From: an uncultured bacterium
GTDB lineage: Bacteria; Verrucomicrobiota; Kiritimatiellia; CAIKKV01; CAITUY01
Length of the DNA: 21,186 bases
Assembly (NCBI GenBank): GCA_903934155.1
Contig: CAIZMS010000287.1
Location: 1 to 21,186 of the forward strand
Direction: 5' to 3'
Part shown: positions 17,643 to 21,186 of the stretch, piece by piece
How positions within the stretch are numbered: position 1 is the stretch's first letter
Layout of the letters: every line of letters starts with the position of its first letter
The notes under the pieces: generated by a model
Told to the model about the DNA's origin: nothing
Database searches by the model: none
What the model saw: only the letters and a program-made list of their open reading frames with translations
Position numbers and translations under genes: made by a program

Positions 17643-18851
17643 CTACTTGCCCAGATTAAGCGCAACCAGGGTTCCCCCACTATTTCGACAGTACAAAACG
17701 CCCCGGCACAAAACCGGCGCCGTCCAGCAGGTTTTCTCCAACACCTTGCGGGCCGAGGAAATTTCCTCATATTTTTCAGGCGATGCTTTGATCACGAATA
17801 AATCCCCATCTTCATTCAGGGCAATTAAATGATTCCCTGCAGCGGAGAGCGACCCGAACCCAATTTTCTGACTCCACTTCTCGGCCCCCGTTTTAAAATC
17901 AATACATTTCAATGAACCATTTCCTGCGTTTCCATCGAAGCCATACAAAAACCCTTTCACTAAAACACAACTGCTGAACTGGTTCTTCATGGTCTTGTTT
18001 TTCCAGACCTCCCGGGGTGCCGACCCGCTGATATCAATAACGGTGCCCGCGTTGTTATACCCCGAGGAAATGAACATAAGCCCCTCCGACACAATGGGAT
18101 CGGCGGCATTGACGTCATACGACGTCTTCCATGGAAATGACCAGAGTTTGCTGCCTGTTGCCAGATCGACACCATACAGGGCTTTTGCGCCGAACAGAGC
18201 CAGGCACTCTTTCCCGCCCCCAGAAAACTCAACCGGTGCGGCATAGCCCCCTTTCCCCCCCGGACTGGACCAGACCTTGGCGCCCGTATTCCGGTTCAAG
18301 ACCACACCATACTCACCTGCATTCACCAACACCTTGTCGCCCTTGATCACCGGGGAGCCAGAGAACCCCCACCCCAGGTTGACGGCTCCGTATTCCTTCA
18401 TCAGGTCCTTGCTCCACTTGACCGCACCGGTTGCCGCATCCAGGCACAGCAAGAGTCCTTCACGGCTCAGGGAATAAACCAACTTGCCATCTGTGGCGGG
18501 AGTGGCACGCGGTCCGGGATAACTCCCTGCTTCACACGGATAGGAATGTTTCCATAACGCCTTTCCATCCTTCAGGGAAAGAGCATAAAGGGTGTCGGAT
18601 TTATCCTTGTGCCCCATTGTAAAAAGCCGATCGCCCTTGATGGAAACGGCGGAATACCCTTCCCCCACTTCTGCTTTCCACAGGATTTTCACACCGCCTT
18701 GAAGGGCAAGCGGGTTCCATTGGGTCTCCCTGGAGATCCCGTCACGATTCGCCCCACGGAACTGAGGCCAGTCATAGACTTCTGCACCTTGCGCATGGCC
18801 CGCAACAATCCAACCCGCCAACCCGATTGCCATCATTGTCGTACACCGCAT
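17643..18851 (-). CDS. Exported PQQ-like beta-propeller protein (402 aa), first gene of the operon
   Basis: A cleavable signal peptide (about 1-22, ending G-H-A-Q-G-A) is followed by D-W-P-Q-F-R-G-A-N-R-D-G-I-S, a well known opening of exported propellers in PVC bacteria (family knowledge). Blade ends C-L-D-A-A-T-G-A-V-K-W, V-L-N-R-N-T-G-A-K-V-W, G-V-D-L-A-T-G-S-K-L-W and C-I-D-F-K-T-G-A-E-K-W are regularly spaced, indicating a 7- to 8-bladed fold. I chose the ATG at 18851 because a perfect AGGAGG (18858-18863) lies 6 bp upstream and it places the signal peptide at the N-terminus; a longer frame would add 21 unlikely residues. It heads the eight-gene operon, divergent from the TonB receptor. 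Confidence 0.87.
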   Translation of the reverse strand: MRCTTMMAIGLAGWIVAGHAQGAEVYDWPQFRGANRDGISRETQWNPLALQGGVKILWKAEVGEGYSAVSIKGDRLFTMGHKDKSDTLYALSLKDGKALWKHSYPCEAGSYPGPRATPATDGKLVYSLSREGLLLCLDAATGAVKWSKDLMKEYGAVNLGWGFSGSPVIKGDKVLVNAGEYGVVLNRNTGAKVWSSPGGKGGYAAPVEFSGGGKECLALFGAKALYGVDLATGSKLWSFPWKTSYDVNAADPIVSEGLMFISSGYNNAGTVIDISGSAPREVWKNKTMKNQFSSCVLVKGFLYGFDGNAGNGSLKCIDFKTGAEKWSQKIGFGSLSAAGNHLIALNEDGDLFVIKASPEKYEEISSARKVLEKTCWTAPVLCRGVLYCRNSGGTLVALNLGK

Positions 18852-19011
18852 CGTCGACCTCCTGTTTGATCCGCACTCTGTGTCTGGAATCAGTTTCTGC
18901 TCGAAAGGCGTCACAATACAGGATTACGATGATGATTACGATTACGATTATGAGCCTCTTCTCATTTATTTCGCCTTGATTCCATTCCCATATTCCTTTA
19001 TTGGGCAGGCC
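18852..19011. promoter_or_regulatory. Divergent intergenic region (operon / TonB receptor)
   Basis: This 160-bp spacer must hold promoters for both the minus-strand operon and the plus-strand receptor gene. It contains the AGGAGG of the propeller gene, a hexamer array (18922-18951) and an AT-richer stretch (18957-19003) ahead of the receptor. A TTGATT near 18977 and a TTGTGA on the minus strand near 18918 are possible -35 elements, but neither has a good -10, so I do not name a specific promoter. Confidence 0.5.
18922..18951 (+). repeat. GATTAC hexamer array upstream of the TonB receptor
   Basis: Five consecutive hexamers read GATTAC, GATGAT, GATTAC, GATTAC, GATTAT. In the receptor frame they would encode alternating Asp and Tyr, which produces a spurious N-terminal extension if a GTG at 18880 is used as start. 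Its place between two divergent genes gives it the potential to alter promoter spacing. Confidence 0.8.
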
Positions 19012-21138
19012 ATGAATACATCCAAAACACTTTCCCCGAAGTCGCTGGTTCTGACCTTTGGGACCATGGCGTTATCCCTGCTCCTCAGCCCGGACGCCAA
19101 ATCGGCCACCAACACAATTGAAACAGTCGTAGTCTCGGCACGGCGCTGGACGGAACCCCTTCAATCCGTGCCCGGCGCCGTCACCGTTCAAAATGCCGAC
19201 ACCCTTCAGTCGGCTGGTGTCCGGGATTTGCGTGATGCAGCCCCCACCGTGCCAAACCTGACGCTCGGCGATTTCTCCGTGCGCCGGCTCACTTTCCCCT
19301 ATATGCGGGGCATTGGATCCGGCCGAAACAGCCCCGCCGTCACCACCATCATTGACGGCGTCCCCCAACTTTCCTACGCCACCGCCAACCAGGAACTGCT
19401 CGATGTCGAACGGATTGAATTCCTACGCGGCGCCCAGGGTTCCCTGTATGGCCGTAACACCCTCGGTGGCGCCATCAATATTGTCCCCCGTCTTCCCACC
19501 CGGGATCCCGCCGCTTCCTTCAGTCTCGCCACCGGAAGTGAAAATTTCTTTGACGCCCGGGCCTCCAGCGAGGGGCCTCTCGGAGCCAACAAAGCCGCCG
19601 GCAGCGCAAGCGCGGGCTATTCCCGGCGTGATGGATATACCCACAATGACATCACGGGAAACCGGTTGGACAGGCGTGAGTCGTTCTTCGGTCGCGCTCA
19701 GATGCTCTGGCCCGACGAGGGGCCGTGGACCTACCGTCTCAGCGCAGGCGGTGAAGTGGATCGCGATGGCGACTACGGCCTGGGCGACCTGGCGACAATC
19801 CGCGCCCGCCCCCACCATGTGGCCCATGACTATGAAGGCAGCTCAGAACGCGATCTGGCGCAGCCTGTCTTTACCGCAACACGCAAAGGCGACAAGGCCG
19901 ACTTTGTTTCAACCACCGCCTTCCAATGGTGGCGTTCCCACGACCGGACCGACCTGGATGCCACCCCCGCCGACCTGATTCGCCGGGACAACGAGGAAAA
20001 TCAGCAGGCGTATATCGAGGAACTCCGCTTGATGTCGCCGGAAAACGCCCCCGTCACACTCGGCGACCGCCTTACCCTCCGGTGGCTGCTCGGCGCCCTG
20101 GCTTTCCACTCGTCCTATTCTCAACGCGCCTTCAACGACTACCGACCCGGCTCCGTTGCGATGCTCGGCCTCCCGTTCCCCTTTCAACAGCATGATGATG
20201 CTGATCTTGCCGACACCGGACTGAGTCTCTTCGGGCACACCACGCTCACCCTGGATGAACGGTGGGAACTCGGCCTTGGAATCAGGGACGATTATGAACA
20301 CCGTTCCGCCGACCGCCGCAGCTACGCCTCCATTCCCCTGATGCCGGCGTCAGGCGCGGATGACAGTGCCGACTTCAACCAGATCAGCCCACGCACCTCG
20401 CTCGGCTATCACCTGACGCAAAACGCCTTTGTCTACGGCGAAGCCTCCAAAGGTTTCAAGGCTGGCGGATTCAATACCCTGGCGATTCCCGGCCACACCC
20501 GCTATGGTGATGAAACCAGCTGGACCTACGAGACCGGGCTCAAAACCGACTGGCTGAGCCGCCGCGTGACGGCCAATCTCGCCCTTTTCCACACCGATTG
20601 GAACGACCTGCAGATGGATGTCCCCACCGGGTCCCCCGGCGTCTTCTATCTCGACAACACCAGCGAAGCCGAAAGCCAGGGCGGCGAATTCGAACTGACA
20701 ATCCGGCCGGTGAGCGGGCTGAGCCTGTTTGGCGGACTGGGCATCCTGTCCACCGAATTCGGGCCAGGCAGCACCACCGCAGGTCTGGATGTCAGTGGAA
20801 ACGACCTGCCTTTCGCCCCACGCACAACCTGGAACGCCGGCACGGAGTACAGTCAGACCCTGCGCGGCCGTGCGATCGGCTTTGTCCGGATCGAGGGCAT
20901 TGGAACGGGCCGATACCAGTACGATGCCCTCAATGGCGCTTCCCAATCCAGTTTTGCCCTGGTCAACACCCGCGTCGGCGTGGCCAACGGAAGCTGGCGT
21001 GTCGACGCCTGGGTTAAGAATCTCTTCGACAAGGATTATGTCCCGCTCGCCTTCGCCTACCCGCTCGCGGCCTCTGGATATGTCGGAGAGAGCGGGGCTC
21101 CCCGAACCATCGGCATTTCCCTCGCCCGTTCGTTCTAA
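19012..21138 (+). CDS. TonB-dependent outer-membrane receptor (708 aa)
   Basis: A signal peptide (about 1-32, ending D-A-K-S-A) is followed by a TonB box-like I-E-T-V-V-V-S-A (36-43) and a plug domain with V-P-G-A-V-T-V, L-R-D-A-A-P-T-V-P-N-L, M-R-G-I-G-S-G-R-N-S and the conserved R-G-A-Q-G-S-L-Y-G-R-N-T-L-G-G-A-I-N-I. The rest shows the alternating pattern of a 22-strand barrel and ends in phenylalanine (A-R-S-F), as outer-membrane proteins do. Such receptors import chelates, vitamins or glycans using TonB-ExbBD energy; those genes are not in the window and the ligand is unknown. The plug resembles the FyuA-like class. I prefer the ATG at 19012 over an upstream GTG at 18880 because only the former starts with a signal peptide. 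Confidence 0.9.
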   Translation: MNTSKTLSPKSLVLTFGTMALSLLLSPDAKSATNTIETVVVSARRWTEPLQSVPGAVTVQNADTLQSAGVRDLRDAAPTVPNLTLGDFSVRRLTFPYMRGIGSGRNSPAVTTIIDGVPQLSYATANQELLDVERIEFLRGAQGSLYGRNTLGGAINIVPRLPTRDPAASFSLATGSENFFDARASSEGPLGANKAAGSASAGYSRRDGYTHNDITGNRLDRRESFFGRAQMLWPDEGPWTYRLSAGGEVDRDGDYGLGDLATIRARPHHVAHDYEGSSERDLAQPVFTATRKGDKADFVSTTAFQWWRSHDRTDLDATPADLIRRDNEENQQAYIEELRLMSPENAPVTLGDRLTLRWLLGALAFHSSYSQRAFNDYRPGSVAMLGLPFPFQQHDDADLADTGLSLFGHTTLTLDERWELGLGIRDDYEHRSADRRSYASIPLMPASGADDSADFNQISPRTSLGYHLTQNAFVYGEASKGFKAGGFNTLAIPGHTRYGDETSWTYETGLKTDWLSRRVTANLALFHTDWNDLQMDVPTGSPGVFYLDNTSEAESQGGEFELTIRPVSGLSLFGGLGILSTEFGPGSTTAGLDVSGNDLPFAPRTTWNAGTEYSQTLRGRAIGFVRIEGIGTGRYQYDALNGASQSSFALVNTRVGVANGSWRVDAWVKNLFDKDYVPLAFAYPLAASGYVGESGAPRTIGISLARSF

Positions 21139-21167
21139 TCGAACGCCTGTCAACTCTTCAGGGTAGG

Positions 21168-21186
21168 GAGGCCTCGGAGAGGCCTC
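21168..21186 (+). terminator. Hairpin after the TonB receptor, at the window edge
   Basis: GAGGCCTC (21168-21175) and GAGGCCTC (21179-21186) are self-complementary copies around a 3-base GGA loop, giving a perfect 8-bp stem 29 bp after the receptor stop. The sequence ends here, so a following T-run cannot be checked. The window may also cut a larger repeat. Confidence 0.5.

Noticed and set aside
11514..18851. PQQ-dependent dehydrogenases or c-type cytochromes
   Set aside because: The propellers show generic quinoprotein-like blade motifs but no C-x-x-C-H heme site, and I cannot identify PQQ or metal ligands, so an enzyme call is not supported.
18880..19011. N-terminal extension of the TonB receptor from a GTG start
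   Set aside because: It would translate the GATTAC array and place a signal peptide 44 residues inside the protein; the ATG at 19012 is the better start.
20350..21153. Minus-strand open frame (267 codons) opposite the TonB receptor
   Set aside because: The receptor barrel is coherent on the plus strand; the antisense product has no signal, domain or ribosome site.

Overview
The window is GC-rich and gene-dense, and reads as a chromosomal segment of a Gram-negative, probably anaerobic or facultative bacterium. It has an outer-membrane TonB-dependent receptor, many exported beta-propellers opening with a W-P-x-[FY]-[RH]-G motif, and short tandem arrays (GAGTCAG, AAGGATG, GATTAC types). From family knowledge these traits recall the Planctomycetes-Verrucomicrobia-Lentisphaerae/Kiritimatiellae (PVC) group. 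That placement is inference, since no marker gene beyond an Mfd tail is present.

Layout. (1) 2-400 (+): C-terminal end of transcription-repair coupling factor Mfd, running into a degenerate heptamer repeat. (2) 503-7526 (-): a compact run of six genes: vapB-vapC toxin-antitoxin, a GT-B glycosyltransferase, an exported beta-propeller, and a YbbA/YbbP-like ABC exporter (ATPase plus a 1087-aa FtsX-type permease). The permease gene carries a 7-bp tandem repeat. (3) 7592-18851 (-): eight genes separated by overlaps or gaps of at most 14 bp, so almost certainly one operon. (4) 18852-19011: divergent intergenic region with a hexamer array. (5) 19012-21138 (+): TonB-dependent receptor, followed by a hairpin at the window edge.

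The eight-gene operon is the main object of interest. In transcription order it encodes: an exported PQQ-like propeller; a membrane-anchored propeller; an N-anchored NHL-type propeller; a Tat-exported poly-[4Fe-4S] protein (NapG-like); a polytopic membrane [4Fe-4S] protein (NapH/NosR-like); a three-TM propeller; a fused NuoE-NuoF NADH/FMN/Fe-S subunit with two extra ferredoxin clusters; and a flavoprotein that combines NuoG-type Fe-S arms with a GltD-type FAD core. The last two resemble the non-hydrogenase electron-bifurcating Stn/Hyd/Bfu family. There is no hydrogenase, molybdopterin or heme c subunit. The likely logic (inference) is an electron path between a cytosolic NAD(P)H/ferredoxin flavoprotein, a membrane Fe-S protein (possibly quinone-linked), a periplasmic Fe-S carrier and a periplasmic propeller scaffold. 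Substrate and direction cannot be read from the sequence.

All minus-strand starts in the operon were chosen by ATGA/TGATG overlaps or Shine-Dalgarno sites, and most are shorter than the longest possible reading frames. No tRNA, rRNA, CRISPR, insertion sequence or origin was seen.
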